Of a DNA stretch of 64,000 bases, positions 39,246 to 48,233 are shown one piece after another. The first letter of the stretch is position 1. Each line of letters begins with the position of its first letter. Source of the DNA: Streptomyces sp. ISL-87. Lineage in GTDB: Bacteria; Actinomycetota; Actinomycetes; Streptomycetales; Streptomycetaceae. The stretch covers positions 1 to 64,000 of the forward strand of contig NZ_JAGGOY010000083.1 of the NCBI RefSeq assembly GCF_018614095.1, written 5' to 3'. Position numbers and translations under genes: made by a program. The notes under the pieces were generated by a model. That model was not told the origin of the DNA, did not search any database, and was given only the letters and a program-made list of their open reading frames with translations.

Positions 39246-39518
39246 GTGTCCTCTTCCATCACTGCGCCCGAGGGCATCATCAACCCGCCGATCGACGAGC
39301 TGCTCGAGGCCACGGACTCGAAGTACAGCCTCGTGATCTACGCGGCCAAGCGTGCGCGTCAGATCAACGCGTACTACTCGCAGCTCGGTGAGGGCCTGCT
39401 CGAGTACGTCGGCCCGCTGGTGGACACCCACGTCCACGAGAAGCCGCTTTCGATCGCGCTGCGCGAGATCAACGCGGGTCTGCTGACCTCCGAGGCCATC
39501 GAGGCCCCGGCCCAGTAA
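39246..39518 (+). CDS. rpoZ: RNA polymerase omega subunit
   Basis: Small subunit that assists assembly of beta-prime and contributes to ppGpp binding in some bacteria. The 90 residues show the family core PPIDELLEATDSKYSLVIYA and AKRARQINAYYSQL, ending in the conserved SIALREINAG segment. GTG start with GGAAGGTAG upstream. A perfect hairpin terminator follows. Confidence 0.97.
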   Translation: MSSSITAPEGIINPPIDELLEATDSKYSLVIYAAKRARQINAYYSQLGEGLLEYVGPLVDTHVHEKPLSIALREINAGLLTSEAIEAPAQ

Positions 39519-39539
39519 GGCACCGAGAAGTCCTTTCGC

Positions 39540-39572
39540 CACAGGCCCGGCAGAACATCTGCCGGGCCTGTG
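39540..39572 (+). terminator. rpoZ terminator
   Basis: Perfect 15-bp stem CACAGGCCCGGCAGA / TCTGCCGGGCCTGTG with a three-base ACA loop, 21 bases after the rpoZ stop. Confidence 0.88.
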
Positions 39573-39614
39573 GTGTGTCATAGACAGGTACGACGATCAG
39601 CCGAAAGGGCGTGT

Positions 39615-40832
39615 GTGGTGGGTAAGCCGAAAGTCGTGCTCGGAGTCAGCGGCGGGATCGCCGCCTACAAGGCGTGCGAGCTGCTGCGCCGGCTGACCGA
39701 GTCCGGGCACGAGGTACGGGTCGTCCCGACGGCGTCGTCCCTGAACTTCGTGGGCGAGGCCACCTGGGCCGCGCTGTCCGGGAACCCCGCCTCCACCGAG
39801 GTCTGGGAGACCGTCCACGAGGTGCCGCACGTGCGCATCGGGCAGGAGGCGGACCTCGTCGTCGTCGCGCCCGCGACCGCCGACCTGCTGGCCAAGGCCG
39901 CCCACGGCCTGGCCGACGACCTGCTGACCAATACGCTGCTCACCGCCCGCTGTCCGGTGGTCTTCGCCCCCGCCATGCACACCGAGATGTGGGAGCACCC
40001 CGCCACCCAGGAGAACGTGGCCACGCTGCGCCGGCGCGGAGCCGTCGTCATCGAGCCCGCCGTGGGACGGCTGACCGGCAAGGACACCGGCAAGGGCCGG
40101 CTGCCTGACCCCGACGAGATCTTCGAGGTCTGCCGCCTGGTGATCGCGCGCGGGGTGGCCGAGCCCGACCTGGCCGGGCGCCACGTGGTGGTCAGCGCGG
40201 GCGGCACGCGCGAGCCGCTCGACCCGGTCCGCTTCCTCGGCAACCGCTCCTCCGGCAAGCAGGGCTACGCGCTGGCCCGCACCGCCGCCGCCCGCGGGGC
40301 CCGGGTCACCCTCATCGCGGCCAACACCGCACTGGCCGACCCGGCCGGGGTGGACGTCGTACGCGTCGGCACCGCGCTCCAGCTGCGGGAAGCCGTGCTC
40401 AAGGCGGCCCCGGACGCCGACGCCGTGGTGATGGCCGCGGCCGTGGCCGATTTCCGGCCGGCCGTGTACGCCGACGGCAAGATCAAGAAGAAGGACGGGG
40501 AGGAGCCCGCCCCGGTGAACCTCGTGCGAAATCCTGACGTCCTGGCGGAGATCTCATCCGAACGGGCTCGAGGCGGACAGATCATCGTCGGATTCGCGGC
40601 GGAGACGGACGACGTTCTCGCCAACGGGCGGAGCAAGCTCCTCCGTAAGGGTTGCGACCTCCTGGTGGTCAATGAGGTCGGTGAGACCAAAACCTTCGGA
40701 TCCGAGGAGAACGAGGCGGTCATCCTTGCCTCCGATGGGGCGGAGATTGCCATTCCCCGTGGTCCGAAGGAAGCGCTCGCGGACGCCATATGGGATCAGG
40801 TCGCTCCGCGACTCGCTTCCGGAACCGCCTGA
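39615..40832 (+). CDS. coaBC: bifunctional phosphopantothenoylcysteine decarboxylase / phosphopantothenate-cysteine ligase
   Basis: Two steps of coenzyme A synthesis. The 405-residue fusion has the N-terminal flavoprotein CoaC (LGVSGGIAAYKACELLRRL, the catalytic-His VPHVRIGQEADL, PAMHTEMW with its conserved Asn replaced by His in a nearby position typical of bacterial variants) and C-terminal CoaB (VSAGGTREPLDPVRFLGNR, SSGKQGYALA). The GTG at 39615 is chosen; a second GTG at 39618 is equally possible, with AAAGGG upstream of both. Confidence 0.94.
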   Translation: MVGKPKVVLGVSGGIAAYKACELLRRLTESGHEVRVVPTASSLNFVGEATWAALSGNPASTEVWETVHEVPHVRIGQEADLVVVAPATADLLAKAAHGLADDLLTNTLLTARCPVVFAPAMHTEMWEHPATQENVATLRRRGAVVIEPAVGRLTGKDTGKGRLPDPDEIFEVCRLVIARGVAEPDLAGRHVVVSAGGTREPLDPVRFLGNRSSGKQGYALARTAAARGARVTLIAANTALADPAGVDVVRVGTALQLREAVLKAAPDADAVVMAAAVADFRPAVYADGKIKKKDGEEPAPVNLVRNPDVLAEISSERARGGQIIVGFAAETDDVLANGRSKLLRKGCDLLVVNEVGETKTFGSEENEAVILASDGAEIAIPRGPKEALADAIWDQVAPRLASGTA

Positions 40833-41026
40833 GTGGCGCCCTTCTCCGCGGCAAATCCGTGAGTCAGAATGGAGTGCCGCAGGTCACACGACTCCCACAA
40901 GGCGAGACGGGTGGTCCGGTAAACGGTGGCGACCGATAAACTGCACCTGGAACGTGATCGGGCGCAGCCCCCGATGTGGTTCCGCCAAATGATCAGCCAG
41001 CAGCCGCTGCAACCCCAGGGAGCGAT

Positions 41027-42235
41027 GTGTCCCGCCGCCTGTTCACCTCGGAGTCCGTGACCGAGGGCCACCCCGACAAGATCGCTGACCAGATCAGCGA
41101 CACGATCCTCGACGCGCTCCTCACCGAGGACCCGACCTCACGTGTGGCCGTGGAGACCCTCATCACCACCGGCCTCGTGCACATCGCGGGAGAGGTGACG
41201 ACGAAGGCCTACGCCCCGATCGCGCAGCTCGTCCGCGACAAGATCCTCGAGATCGGCTACGACTCCTCCAAGAAGGGCTTCGACGGCGCCTCGTGCGGCG
41301 TGTCGGTGTCCATCGGCGCGCAGTCCCCGGACATCGCGCAGGGTGTCGACACCGCGTACGAGAAGCGTGTCGAGGGTGACGAGGACGAGCTCGACAAGCA
41401 GGGCGCCGGCGACCAGGGCCTGATGTTCGGGTACGCCTGCGACGAGACCCCCGAGCTCATGCCGCTCCCGATCCACATCGCGCACCGGCTCTCCCGCCGG
41501 CTGTCCGAGGTCCGCAAGAACGGGACCATCCCGTACCTGCGTCCCGACGGCAAGACCCAGGTCACCATCGAGTACGACGGTGACAAGGCCGTGCGCCTGG
41601 ACACCGTCGTCGTGTCCTCGCAGCACGCCGCGGACATCGACCTGGACTCGCTGCTCGCTCCCGACATCCGCGAGTTCGTCGTCGAGCACGTGCTGGCGCA
41701 GCTCGTCGAGGACGGCATCAAGCTGGACACCGAGGGCTACCGCCTGCTGGTGAACCCGACCGGCCGCTTCGAGATCGGCGGCCCGATGGGCGACGCCGGC
41801 CTCACCGGCCGCAAGATCATCATCGACACCTACGGCGGCATGGCCCGCCACGGTGGCGGCGCCTTCTCGGGCAAGGACCCGTCCAAGGTGGACCGCAGCG
41901 CCGCGTACGCGATGCGCTGGGTCGCGAAGAACGTGGTCGCCGCCGGCCTCGCCTCGCGCTGCGAGGTCCAGGTCGCGTACGCGATCGGCAAGGCCGAGCC
42001 CGTCGGTCTGTTCGTCGAGACCTTCGGCACCGCCAAGGTCGAGGTCCAGAAGATCGAGGACGCGATCGGCCAGGTCTTCGACCTGCGTCCGGCCGCGATC
42101 ATCCGCGACCTCGACCTGCTGCGCCCGATCTACGCCCAGACCGCCGCGTACGGCCACTTCGGCCGTGAGCTGCCGGACTTCACCTGGGAGCGCACGGACC
42201 GCGTGGACGCGCTGCGCGCGGCCGCCGGCCTGTAG
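41027..42235 (+). CDS. metK: S-adenosylmethionine synthase
   Basis: Makes SAM from methionine and ATP. The 402-residue enzyme has TSESVTEGHPDKIADQISD, the GAGDQGLMFGYACDETPE hexapeptide region and GGGAFSGKDPSKVDRSAAY P-loop-like motif. GTG at 41027 (VSRRLFTSESV) follows AGGGAG. SAM supply affects antibiotic production in Streptomyces. The 194-base leader has an AT-richer patch (GATAAACT near 40935) that may be the -10. Confidence 0.97.
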   Translation: MSRRLFTSESVTEGHPDKIADQISDTILDALLTEDPTSRVAVETLITTGLVHIAGEVTTKAYAPIAQLVRDKILEIGYDSSKKGFDGASCGVSVSIGAQSPDIAQGVDTAYEKRVEGDEDELDKQGAGDQGLMFGYACDETPELMPLPIHIAHRLSRRLSEVRKNGTIPYLRPDGKTQVTIEYDGDKAVRLDTVVVSSQHAADIDLDSLLAPDIREFVVEHVLAQLVEDGIKLDTEGYRLLVNPTGRFEIGGPMGDAGLTGRKIIIDTYGGMARHGGGAFSGKDPSKVDRSAAYAMRWVAKNVVAAGLASRCEVQVAYAIGKAEPVGLFVETFGTAKVEVQKIEDAIGQVFDLRPAAIIRDLDLLRPIYAQTAAYGHFGRELPDFTWERTDRVDALRAAAGL

Positions 42236-42262
42236 GACGGCCCGTACCACGAACGCCGCCTG

Positions 42263-42302
42263 ACGGAAGGGCCCGGACCGGTGACGGTCCGGGCCCTTCC
42301 GT
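42263..42302 (+). terminator. metK terminator
   Basis: Perfect 18-bp stem ACGGAAGGGCCCGGACCG and its complement with a GTGA loop, 27 bases after the metK stop and upstream of priA. Confidence 0.88.
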
Positions 42303-42340
42303 CGTCCGCGTTGTCAGTGGGATTTGGTAAGAATGCGGGT

Positions 42341-44473
42341 GTGAGCAGCGCGAACGAGTCCGGGCAGCGGAGCGGGGACGAGGGTCCCGGCGGTCCGCCG
42401 GAGCAGCTTGCGCTGATGCGGGAGATGGTGGCGGAGGCGAAGGCCAAGGCGCCCAAGGCCAAACCGCGCACCTGGCGCGGCGCCGCCCTCGCCGAGGACC
42501 TGCCGGTCGCCCGGATCCTCGTCAACAAGGGCGTGCTCCACCTGGACCAGCTCTGGGACTACGCCGTCCCCGCGGAACTCTCCGAGGCCGCCCAGCCGGG
42601 CGTCCGCGTCCGGGTCCGCTTCGGGGCCGGCTCCCACCAGGTGCACGGCGGCCGCCGCGAGGGTGGCGGGCTCATCGACGGGTTCATCGTCGAGCGCCGC
42701 GCCGAATCCGACTACAACGGCGCCCTCGCCGCGCTCGCCCACGTCGTCTCGCCCGAGGTTGTGCTCAGCCCCCGCATGCTGGCCCTCGCGCGGGCCGTCG
42801 CCGACCGGTACGCGGGCAGCCTGGCCGACGTACTCCAGCTCGCGCTGCCCCCGCGCAACGCCCGCGCCGAGTCCAAGCCCTCGCCCGAGCCGCTGCCCCC
42901 GCCAGCCGCGCCCGAGCCGGCCGGCTGGGAGCGGTACGGGGCCGGCCCCGGCTTCCTGCGGGCCCTGGCCACCGGCGGGACCCCGCGTGCCGTGTGGACG
43001 GCCCTGCCGGGCCCAGGCTGGGCCGATGAGCTGGCCCGCGCCATGGCGGCCACCCTCGCCTCCGGCCGGGGCGCCCTCGCCGTCCTGCCCGACGGGCGGA
43101 CCGCCGCCCGGGTCGACGCCGCGCTCACCGCCCTGCTCGGCGAGGGGAGGCACGCGCTGCTGACCGCCGAGTCGGGCCCCGAGAAGCGCTACCGCCAGTG
43201 GCTGGCCGTGCACCGCGGCTCGGTGCGGGCCGTCATCGGCACCCGGGCCGCGATGTTCGCCCCGGTCCGTGACCTCGGGCTGGTCGCCATCTGGGACGAC
43301 GGCGACTCCAGCCACAGTGACGACCACGCCCCCTTCCCCCATGTCCGGGAGGTGCTGGAGCTGCGCGCGGTCACCGACGGCTGCGGCTTCCTGGCCGGGA
43401 GTACGAGCTGCACCGTGGAGGCCGCCCAGCTGGTGGAGTCCGGCTGGGCGCGGCCGCTGGTCGCCGACCGCGAGACGATACGGGCCTGCGCGCCCCGGAT
43501 CCGGACCGTAGGCGACGAGCTGCTGGCCCGGGACGAGGCGGCCAAGGCGGCGCGGCTGCCGAGCCTGGCGTGGGAGACCGTACGGGAGGGGCTGAAGTCC
43601 GGGCCCGTCCTGGTGCAGGTGCCGCGGCGGGGCTATGTGCCCCGGCTGGCGTGCGAGCGGTGCCGGACCCCGGCCCGGTGCAAGGTGTGCGCCGGGCCGC
43701 TGGAGGCACCCGACGAGCGGGATCTGCAGTGCGGGTGGTGCGGGCGGGCCGAGCCGTCCTGGCACTGCGAGGAGTGCGGGTCGTTCCGGCTGCGGGCCCA
43801 GGTGGTGGGCGCGCGGCGGACGGCCGAGGAGCTGGGGCGGGCCTTCCCCGCCGTGCCCGTACGGACCTCGGGGCGCGACCACGTACTGGACGAGGTGCCG
43901 GACCGGCCCGCGCTGGTGGTGTGCACCCCCGGGGCCGAGCCGGTCGCGGCGGGCGCCGGCTATGCGGCGGCCCTGCTGCTGGACGGCTGGGCCATGCTGT
44001 CGCGGCCCGACCTGCGCGCGGGCGAGGACGCGCTGCGGCGCTGGATCGCGGCCGCCTCGCTGGTACGGGGGGACGGGCAGGTCGTCGTGGTGGCCGAGCC
44101 GACGCTCCGGCCGGTCCAGGCCCTGGTGCGGTGGGACCCGGTGGGGCATGCCGTCCGGGAGCTCGCGGAGCGGGCCCAGCTGGGCTTCCCGCCGGTGTCC
44201 CGGATGGCCGCGGTCGCCGGGCGGGGCGAGGCGGTGGAGGCCTTCCTGGCCGCCGCCGAACTGCCGGCGGACGCGGAGATCCTGGGCCCGGTGCCGCTGC
44301 CGGGGCGACGCGGGGAGCCGTCACCGGGAGAGCGGGCGCTGGTCCGGGTCCGCCCGGGCAGCGGCGCCGCGCTGGCCGCCGCCCTCAAGTCGGCGCAGGC
44401 GGCCCGACTGGCGCGGGGAGTTCCGGCGGCGGACGCGGTCCGGGTCAGGATCGACCCGCCGGAGATCGGCTAG
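42341..44473 (+). CDS. priA: primosomal protein N' (PriA) with degenerate ATPase motifs
   Basis: Replication-restart protein of 710 residues. The N-terminal DNA-binding domain (ARILVNKGVLHLDQLWDYAVP), the eight-Cys zinc module (RLACERCRTPARCKVCAG, LQCGWCGRAEPSWHCEECG) and C-terminal domain are present. The helicase core is not: the Walker A position reads PGPGW (about residue 220) instead of GSGKT, and the DEEHD box reads WDDGD (about 317). This loss is known in actinobacterial PriA. GTG at 42341 is chosen because the earlier GTG lies inside the metK terminator. A tandem GGCTAGCC follows the stop. Confidence 0.92.
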   Translation: MSSANESGQRSGDEGPGGPPEQLALMREMVAEAKAKAPKAKPRTWRGAALAEDLPVARILVNKGVLHLDQLWDYAVPAELSEAAQPGVRVRVRFGAGSHQVHGGRREGGGLIDGFIVERRAESDYNGALAALAHVVSPEVVLSPRMLALARAVADRYAGSLADVLQLALPPRNARAESKPSPEPLPPPAAPEPAGWERYGAGPGFLRALATGGTPRAVWTALPGPGWADELARAMAATLASGRGALAVLPDGRTAARVDAALTALLGEGRHALLTAESGPEKRYRQWLAVHRGSVRAVIGTRAAMFAPVRDLGLVAIWDDGDSSHSDDHAPFPHVREVLELRAVTDGCGFLAGSTSCTVEAAQLVESGWARPLVADRETIRACAPRIRTVGDELLARDEAAKAARLPSLAWETVREGLKSGPVLVQVPRRGYVPRLACERCRTPARCKVCAGPLEAPDERDLQCGWCGRAEPSWHCEECGSFRLRAQVVGARRTAEELGRAFPAVPVRTSGRDHVLDEVPDRPALVVCTPGAEPVAAGAGYAAALLLDGWAMLSRPDLRAGEDALRRWIAAASLVRGDGQVVVVAEPTLRPVQALVRWDPVGHAVRELAERAQLGFPPVSRMAAVAGRGEAVEAFLAAAELPADAEILGPVPLPGRRGEPSPGERALVRVRPGSGAALAAALKSAQAARLARGVPAADAVRVRIDPPEIG

Positions 44474-44848
44474 CCGTCGGCTAGCCGGTGCCCCGGCCGG
44501 GCGTCGGGAGGGATCGCGAGCCCGGATGCGATGCGAGTGGCGTCGTACCCGGCAGGCGCCGGTTTCGGGCGGCTCGGCCGTCCGGCCGGCCCCGTGTATG
44601 GGAACCAGTGGCCTGCCGGGTGTCCGGCTCGATCCGCCGGGAAGGGCCGTGGGAGTGGACGGCGACGATCGCGCGGCTCCGGCCGGAGCGTCTCCCACGC
44701 CGAACGCCCCCGGCGGGGGCGGCCCGGGGTCCGCCCGGGCGGGGTCCGGGGGAGGGGCGCCCCCGCCGGGGGCGGGTTGGGGCAGGGCCGTCGGGGGTCG
44801 GCGTCCCGGCGGCGGGCGGTGCGGCAGGCAGGGTATCCGCGCGGGGCG
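44474..44848. other. non-coding region between priA and the HTH gene
   Basis: 375 bases between convergent genes. It starts with two GGCTAGCC palindromes (about 44467-44484) and contains several long GC-rich inverted repeats (for example GCCCCCGGCGGGGGC near 44705) that could terminate both transcripts. Frames that are open here have no family resemblance, so I call no gene. Confidence 0.55.
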
Positions 44849-45367
44849 TCAGCCGTTGCGGGGGCCGGGGAAGGCCGGGGAACGGGCCGCCCCCGCGGTC
44901 TGGGACTCCTCGCGCAGCGGCTGCGGCGGAACCGAGCGGGCCGCCGGGACGGTGGGGAGCGGTCCCAGAGTCCGGGTGGCCGTACCCTCGGCGACCGGCT
45001 CGGCGGACTCGGCGGCCTGCGCGCGGCGGGCTCCGTAGCGGCGGTGCACGGCCTGCTTGGTCACGCCGAGGGCCGAGCCGACCGCGTCCCACGAGAAGCC
45101 GAGCGAGCGGTCGAAGTCCACCGCGGCGGTCACCAGGGTCTCGACGCTGTCCCGCAGTTCCTGCGCGAGGCGGACGGTGGGAGCGGGCGCCCTGCCGTAG
45201 ACGACGAAGCCCGTGGAGGGACCGGAGCGGCGCGGGCGGTACACGTTGCCCAGCTGGGCGGTGAGCGTACGCAGAGCATCCACCTGCCGGCGAACCCGCT
45301 CGATGTCCCGCACCAGGAGGTGCAGGCTGGCCCGTGCTTGGGCGTCGTGGGTGGCGTGGTCGGCCAT
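44849..45367 (-). CDS. sigma-like helix-turn-helix protein of unknown function
   Basis: A 172-residue protein with a helical N-terminal half (LHLLVRDIERVRRQVDALRTL, ELRDSVETLVTAAVDF) and a helix-turn-helix (FSWDAVGSALGVTKQAVHRRYG, about 103-124) resembling sigma region 4-type DNA-binding helices. The last 45 residues are Pro/Ala-rich and disordered. ATG at 45367 follows GAGAGGC; an open frame extends further upstream without a ribosome binding site. The neighbour of fmt on the opposite strand. Regulator function is inferred only from the HTH. Confidence 0.78.
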   Translation of the reverse strand: MADHATHDAQARASLHLLVRDIERVRRQVDALRTLTAQLGNVYRPRRSGPSTGFVVYGRAPAPTVRLAQELRDSVETLVTAAVDFDRSLGFSWDAVGSALGVTKQAVHRRYGARRAQAAESAEPVAEGTATRTLGPLPTVPAARSVPPQPLREESQTAGAARSPAFPGPRNG

Positions 45368-45618
45368 GAAGAAGCCTCTCGAACCGGTGCTGAAGAGCGG
45401 ATAGGGCCGCAGACACCGTTCTGTTTCGCGGCCCGTTTCGGTCAATCTCTCTTGACCAACGCGCCACCCGGCGCCCAGGTCACGCTGTGGGGGCGTGTCG
45501 GCATATGCGAGAGGCGCGCGGATGTGTGTACGCCCCCTCGTACATGCGGTGGGCCGCCCGGCGGGCACCCCATAGACTGGTTCGCTGCTGACAGCCGAGA
45601 TAGCGAGGTAGGACCCAA

Positions 45619-46563
45619 GTGAAGCTCGTCTTCGCAGGCACCCCCGAGGTCGCCGTGCCCGCCCTGGACGCCTTGATCGCCTCCGGGCGGCACGAGGTCG
45701 CGGCCGTCATCACCCGGCCCGACGCCCCGGCCGGCCGCGGCCGCCGGCTCGTCGCCAGCCCGGTCGCCGAGCGCGCCGAGGAGGCCGGGATCGAGGTCCT
45801 CAAGCCCGCCAGGCCCCGCGACCCCGACTTCCAGGCCCGGCTGCGCGAGATCGACCCGGACTGCTGCCCGGTCGTCGCGTACGGCGCGCTGATCCCCAAG
45901 AGCGCCATCGAGATCCCCCGTCACGGGTGGGTCAACCTGCACTTCTCGCTGCTGCCCGCGTGGCGCGGGGCCGCGCCAGTGCAGCACTCGATCATGGCGG
46001 GCGACCAGGTGACCGGAGCGTCCACCTTCCGGATCGAGGAAGGGCTGGACTCCGGGCCGGTCTACGGGATCCTGACCGAGGAGATCCGGCCCACCGACAC
46101 CAGCGGCGACCTGCTGACCCGCCTCGCGTTCGCGGGCTCCGGGCTGCTGGCCGCCACCATGGACGGCATCGAGGACGGCACCCTGCGCGCCGTCGAGCAG
46201 CCGGCCGACGGGATCTCGCTCGCCCCGAAGATCACCGTCGAGGACGCCAGGATCGACTGGAACGCCCCCGCGATGCGCGCCGACCGCGTGGTGCGCGGCT
46301 GCACGCCCGCGCCGGGCGCGTGGACCGTCTTCCGCGGGGAGCGGCTCAAGGTGATCTCGGTCGGCCTGGTGACCGACCGCACGGACCTGGCGCCCGGGGT
46401 ACTGGCCCCGGCCAAGAACAACGTCTACGCGGGCACCGGTTCGCACGCCGTGGAGCTGCTCTGGGTGCAGCCCCAGGGCAAGAAGCCGATGAAGGGCGCC
46501 GACTGGGCCCGCGGGGTGCGGATCGCGCCCGGTGAGCGCCTCGGCGGGGCCGACGTAGGCTGA
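45619..46563 (+). CDS. fmt: methionyl-tRNA formyltransferase
   Basis: Formylates initiator Met-tRNA with 10-formyl-tetrahydrofolate. The 314 residues carry VFAGTPEVAVPALDAL at the start, the catalytic HGWVNLHFSLLPAWRGAAP segment with the SLLP loop, and the C-terminal OB-fold domain. GTG start. rsmB follows after 105 bases, a conserved pairing. Confidence 0.96.
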   Translation: MKLVFAGTPEVAVPALDALIASGRHEVAAVITRPDAPAGRGRRLVASPVAERAEEAGIEVLKPARPRDPDFQARLREIDPDCCPVVAYGALIPKSAIEIPRHGWVNLHFSLLPAWRGAAPVQHSIMAGDQVTGASTFRIEEGLDSGPVYGILTEEIRPTDTSGDLLTRLAFAGSGLLAATMDGIEDGTLRAVEQPADGISLAPKITVEDARIDWNAPAMRADRVVRGCTPAPGAWTVFRGERLKVISVGLVTDRTDLAPGVLAPAKNNVYAGTGSHAVELLWVQPQGKKPMKGADWARGVRIAPGERLGGADVG

Positions 46564-46608
46564 TCCCAGGCGGTGCCCCCGCCGCCGGTGGCCGTATCGG
46601 CACACCTT

Positions 46609-46646
46609 TTGTCACCAGTAGCACCTCTTGTCACCCGTAGCACCTC
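46609..46646 (+). repeat. tandem 19-bp direct repeat upstream of rsmB
   Basis: Two head-to-tail units TTGTCACC(A/C)GTAGCACCTC at 46609-46627 and 46628-46646, differing at one base. A partial third (GAGCACCTTTCAC) runs into the rsmB start. It may be a regulator site or a recent slippage duplication in the leader. Confidence 0.75.
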
Positions 46647-46668
46647 GTATCCCCGGAGCACCTTTCAC

Positions 46669-48141
46669 GTGAGCGAACAGCCTCGTCGTCGACCCGCCAC
46701 CGGCGGCCAGCCGCCCAAGGGCAAGCAGGCCAAGCCGTACCGCCGGCCCCAGAAGGACCCCGTCCGGATGCTGGCCTTCGAGGCGCTGCGGGCGGTGGGC
46801 GAGCGCGACGCCTACGCCAACCTCGTGCTGCCGCCGCTGCTGCGCAAGGCCCGCCAGGACGAGAACTTCCAGGCGCGGGACGCGGCGCTGGCAACCGAGC
46901 TGGTGTACGGGACGCTGCGCCGCCAGGGGACGTACGACGCGGTCATCAAGGCGTGCATCGACCGGCCGCTGCGCGAGGTGGACCCGCCGGTGCTGGACGT
47001 GCTCTCGCTCGGCGCGCACCAGCTGCTGGGGACCCGGATCCCGACGCACGCGGCCGTCTCGGCGAGCGTGGAGCTGGCCCGGGTGGTGCTCGGGGACGGG
47101 CGCGCGAAGTTCGTGAACGCCGTGCTGCGCAAGATCTCCGCGCACGACCTGGAGGGGTGGCTGGAGAAGGTCGCCCCGCCGTACGAGGACGATGCCGAGG
47201 AGCACCTCGCGATCTACCACTCGCACCCGCGCTGGGTCGTGAGCGCGCTCTGGGACTCGCTGGGCGGCGGTCGCGCCGGGATCGAGGACCTGCTGGAGGC
47301 CGACAACGAGCGGCCCGAGGTCACGCTCGTCGCGCGGCCGGGGCGGTCCACGACCGAGGAACTGCTGGAGGCGGTCGGCGAGGACTCGGCGCTGCCGGGG
47401 CGCTGGTCCCCGTACGCCGTCCGGATGGCCGAGGGCGGCGAGCCGGGCGCGCTGGAGGCGGTGCGCGAGGGGCGGGCCGGAGTCCAGGACGAGGGCAGCC
47501 AGCTCGTGGCGATGGCCCTGGCGGCGGCGCCGGTCGAGGGGCGCGACGAGCGCTGGCTCGACGGCTGCGCCGGACCGGGCGGCAAGGCGGCCCTGCTGGC
47601 GGCGCTGGCCGCGCAGCGCGGGGCCTTCCTGCTGGCCTCCGAGAAGCAGCCGCACCGGGCCCGGCTGGTCGAGCGGGCGCTGGCGGGCAACCCGGGCCCG
47701 TACCAGGTCATCGCGGCGGACGGCACCCGGCCGCCGTGGCTGCCGGGCTCCTTCGACCGGGTCCTGATGGATGTCCCCTGCTCCGGCCTGGGCGCGCTGC
47801 GCCGCCGCCCGGAGGCACGGTGGCGACGCCGTCCGGAGGACCTGGAGGGCCTCGCGCCGCTTCAGCGCGGGCTGCTGCGGGAGGCGCTGTCGGCGGTACG
47901 GGTCGGCGGCATCGTCGGCTACGCGACCTGCTCACCGCACCTGGCGGAGACCCGGGTGGTCGTGGACGACGTCCTCAAGGGGCGGGGCGCCGGAGCGGTA
48001 CCGGTGTCGGCCGAACTGATCGACGCCCGGCCGTACATGGCGGGTGTCCCGGCGCTGGGCGACGGCCCGGACGTCCAGCTGTGGCCGCACCTGCACGGCA
48101 CCGACGCGATGTACCTGGCCCTGCTGAGGCGCACGGCCTGA
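46669..48141 (+). CDS. rsmB: 16S rRNA (cytosine-967-C5)-methyltransferase
   Basis: Fmu/RsmB-family SAM-dependent rRNA methylase. The 490 residues have an N-terminal NusB-like RNA-binding domain (LAFEALRAVGERDAYANLVLP, FVNAVLRKI) and a Rossmann methyltransferase domain with the SAM loop DGCAGPGGKAALLAAL and both catalytic Cys motifs, MDVPCSGLGALRRRPE and GYATCSPHLAET. GTG at 46669 begins VSEQPRRRPATG; the basic N-terminal 30 residues are low complexity. Confidence 0.95.
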   Translation: MSEQPRRRPATGGQPPKGKQAKPYRRPQKDPVRMLAFEALRAVGERDAYANLVLPPLLRKARQDENFQARDAALATELVYGTLRRQGTYDAVIKACIDRPLREVDPPVLDVLSLGAHQLLGTRIPTHAAVSASVELARVVLGDGRAKFVNAVLRKISAHDLEGWLEKVAPPYEDDAEEHLAIYHSHPRWVVSALWDSLGGGRAGIEDLLEADNERPEVTLVARPGRSTTEELLEAVGEDSALPGRWSPYAVRMAEGGEPGALEAVREGRAGVQDEGSQLVAMALAAAPVEGRDERWLDGCAGPGGKAALLAALAAQRGAFLLASEKQPHRARLVERALAGNPGPYQVIAADGTRPPWLPGSFDRVLMDVPCSGLGALRRRPEARWRRRPEDLEGLAPLQRGLLREALSAVRVGGIVGYATCSPHLAETRVVVDDVLKGRGAGAVPVSAELIDARPYMAGVPALGDGPDVQLWPHLHGTDAMYLALLRRTA

Positions 48142-48167
48142 GGCGGGCACGGCTCAGGTAGTTGTGG

Positions 48168-48209
48168 ATCGGAGTCACCGTCGTGTCGAACGGCGGGGCT
48201 CCGATTTCC
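48168..48209. terminator. terminator between convergent rsmB and MFS genes
   Basis: Stem ATCGGAG...CTCCGAT with an inner CCGTCG/CGGCGG helix and seven-base loop, followed by TTTCC on the plus strand. It is placed to serve both converging transcripts. Confidence 0.65.
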
Positions 48210-48233
48210 TGTGTGGCGCCGGGCAGTGCCTCT

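Noticed and set aside
40833..41026. SAM riboswitch upstream of metK
   Set aside because: Some short inverted repeats are present, but I cannot align them with SAM-I, SAM-II or SAM-IV cores. A covariance-model search would settle it.
44488..45622. Plus-strand open frames between priA and fmt
   Set aside because: Arg/Pro/Gly-rich translations without motifs; they overlap the better supported minus-strand HTH gene.
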